From the NCBI RefSeq assembly GCF_016808095.1, contig NC_068976.1, positions 15,463,663 through 15,527,662 of the forward strand: 64,000 nt of DNA, in the 5' to 3' direction. Positions within the stretch are counted from its first letter, which is position 1; every line of letters begins with the position of its first letter. Shown here piece by piece: positions 61,800 through 64,000 of the stretch. The notes below the pieces were generated by a model. It was given only the letters and a program-made list of their open reading frames with translations. It had not been told where the DNA came from and did no database searches. The translations under genes were made by a program, and so were the position numbers. Source of the stretch: Vigna angularis (taxonomy: Eukaryota; Streptophyta; Magnoliopsida; Fabales; Fabaceae).

Positions 61800-62620
61800 T
61801 AATCTCCCACCAAAGTGATCATCGCAAAAGAGAAATATACATAATGACAAACAATACAAAAGTAATGGTAAGCTAGATACAAGACAAGTCATATAACATT
61901 AATAACATAGTATACATGAATCATTTATATGACATGCATCAACCCAAATATTGTGTAGAATGTCGAGTTACAGATGTTCCTGCACCTGTGTGGTGGAACA
62001 ACTGGACTACCCCAAGTTACCACACAAGGTTGTTCCTTTAAATGCCATTTGCCAACTGGAGATATATAGGCCCCCAGGCTAGGATCTCTTGTTATTCTCA
62101 CGCATGACTCATTACTCTCTAATTGAGCATAGATAATCATTAGAATGTCAGGATAAATCCTAGCTAACTCCGACCATCCATTTCAGAACCCACATTAAAC
62201 CATTTCACTTAATCAATCACATACTCATCATCTTCATCATATATTATACATAATCATAGACATAATCTTATTTCCATTTAAACATATGTTCTTCACATTT
62301 CCATAGATCATACAACAAATTAGTATATCCTTTAAAACCATACACAAAGCCAATTTTGCTCGCCCAGCTAGATTCAAAACATCAAACTCCTTAAGTTAAG
62401 TGAGTTGGCTCGCCCAATTAGTCAATTCTGCTCGCATAGCTAGACTGCATAATTCTGTAGCACTAAAAACTGCAAAATTAGCACTTTTAAACCACCCATT
62501 ACCTCTTTTAACCAATTTTACAACCTTCTAACACTCCTAGATTGGATTATAAACTATTTTAGAATTAAACAAAAGTGTATAACCTATCTTAAATATATGA
62601 ATACATATTAAATTATAATT
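61800..62620. other. Repeat-like segment with CTCGCC units
   Basis: 61925-62140 is GC-richer and keeps a 71-codon frame on the - strand without known homologue. 62355-62450 has repeated GCTCGCCCAGCTAGA / CTCGCCCAATTAG / GCTCGCATAGCTAGA units typical of legume retroelement spacers. Neither can be assigned to an element with ends. Confidence 0.35.
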
Positions 62621-62621
62621 A

Positions 62622-62697
62622 ATATAATAATAGTAATAGTAATAATACAAATAATAATAATAAAAATAATTCAAATAATAATAAGAATAATAATAAA
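62622..62697. repeat. Degenerate (AAT)n microsatellite
   Basis: AATAATAATAGTAATAGTAA followed by further AAT/AAG triplets for about 75 bases, with interruptions. Confidence 0.8.
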
Positions 62698-62699
62698 CT

Positions 62700-64000
62700 A
62701 ATATAGTTAGAAAAATCTAATTCTCCTCTCATTTTAAAATACTATTCCTTAAATTTGTTATGTTAATTTTTTATTTTCAAAAACTAATCGTCTTGTTTAC
62801 AAGAAATAAATTTATCTTGTTTAACACTAAAAATTTATTATGTAGCTTAATTTTAATTAGATACATGAATTGGAATCCAACCCACTAAGATAATTGAGTT
62901 GAACTTAGTTGGATAGGTTTGAAAATAAACTCCAATTAATTTACATCATCCATTAAAAGTTTACATTGTGAATTAGATAATTTTTTTAGCACATCACAAT
63001 TACCAAACCATAATGGAAGATCTACAAATGATGAACTAAAGATAGCAGAAAGATTAAGTTAGATTCGGTTAAAAAGCTTTAGGAATAAAATGTCGAAAAG
63101 AATAAATAAAGAGTGAAAACTAAAAAAATGTAATGGATCCAATTAGGGCTTTTACTTCTTGCAACCTATAATTAGGGCGTCTACTCAGAGGGCGAGAAAA
63201 TGCTCGCCTATCCAAGGCATCGTTCACCTCTCCCCTTACCTTCTACTTCAATTTTATTTTTCAACCTATAATTAGGGCTTGAATCGTTATTCAATTTTAC
63301 CTATAACACAATATATGTTTGAATCGTGGTACTTTATTTAAAAGAACTAAAATTTATTCTTAATTTTTATTTAAATTGCTTTTGTTTATTATACGATGAT
63401 AAGACAATCGAAAACATAGTTATATGTGCACATATTGTAGTTGTATTCTAATGGAAAAAATTGATTATAAATACTCAAACATTAAAACAATAAATAAAAT
63501 TATTACACTATAATAGAAAGTTTCATCTTCAAAAGTTTGATTGAACCAAGGAGGGTTTTCAAACTGTTCTTAAAATTCCAAACCATAACGATATACAAGT
63601 ACTGTCGTTAAAAAGTAGATTAAGTAAAAAAAGTGAAAAATTCAAAAATGCATAAAATATATAAAAGTAATGAGAAAATTTCCACAGTTAAATATATACT
63701 TGAAAATTAACTTAAAATGTATTCAAAGAGTAAAATATATGAAATATATATTATAATTTATGTATTAATCAATTAATAATTTTTTTTTTCATATTATCTA
63801 ATTGAATAATTTAAAATTTAATGAATTATTACCAGTATAATCTTCATTATTTTTCATATAAAATTCAAATTAAATAAAAGTTACACAAATCAATATATTA
63901 AATTTTAAACGAAAAATTGAGAATCACTCAATAAAAGTATGCAATAAATAAAAAATAATAAATAATAATTTTCAGCGTCGGATACTCTTAGACTTAATAC
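62700..64000. other. AT-rich right edge
   Basis: No gene recognised. A short GC-richer bit at 63180-63240 contains GGGCGAGAAAATGCTCGCC, a small palindrome related to the CTCGCC units at 62355-62450. Confidence 0.4.

Overview
This is a gene-poor, strongly AT-rich stretch of plant nuclear DNA. All four intact genes have plant-type introns, plant-specific families and plant promoter signals. The protein sequences and a Mutator-like end beginning GGGTTAAATATG, common in legumes, suggest a legume, probably of the bean/cowpea/soybean group. The species cannot be fixed from the sequence alone.

Genes, left to right. (1) A COR27/COR28-like cold- and clock-regulated gene (4948-7983, +, 5 exons, 245 aa), behind a promoter with four evening elements, an ABRE-like ACGTGGC and a G-box. 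(2) A CYP707A abscisic acid 8'-hydroxylase (33168-37969, +, 9 exons, 470 aa); its last exon lies 1.9 kb beyond exon 8 because repeat DNA fills intron 8. (3) A peroxisomal sterol carrier protein 2 (43652-45328, +, 4 exons, 124 aa, ending in the PTS1 signal SKL). (4) A WEB1-like (DUF827) long coiled-coil protein (53567-50324, -, 2 coding exons, 996 aa) with a lineage-variable, internally repeated N-terminal region and a likely 5'-UTR intron. As I recall the Arabidopsis annotation, WEB-like At5g42880, SCP2 At5g42890 and COR27 At5g42900 are neighbours, so this looks like an old syntenic block, expanded here by repeats and with CYP707A lying inside it.

The rest is mostly transposon debris. Three insertions can be bounded by target-site duplications: a 317-bp CACTA-type MITE (12648-12964, TSD ATA), a 580-bp hAT element (20571-21150, TSD ACTATAAT) and a 1,458-bp Pack-MULE (40641-42098, TSD TAAATATTT). 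A fourth, a 1,696-bp CACTA element (21735-23430), has only a 3-bp TSD (TAC) and one mutated end. The last two carry pieces of host genes: the Pack-MULE holds a Nudix-hydrolase fragment and the CACTA element a short OCTOPUS/DUF740-like fragment. Other remnants include CACTA transposase tails and subterminal repeats (57.6-61.8 kb), two LTR-like segments, an inverted pair of CACTA-like ends (19.9 and 30.2 kb), and a dispersed repeat present at 29.2 kb and again inside the CYP707A intron.

Structural oddities include a roughly 130-bp-arm hairpin (3511-3822), an approximately 48-bp degenerate minisatellite (11037-11840), a second minisatellite (28390-28790), an (AT)n tract (27539-27587) and a broken coiled-coil/acidic reading frame (47.6-48.6 kb). 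No tRNA, rRNA, CRISPR or organellar insertion was recognised. The most interesting items are the two gene-capturing transposons, the clustered evening elements, the repeat-expanded CYP707A intron and the conserved gene block.
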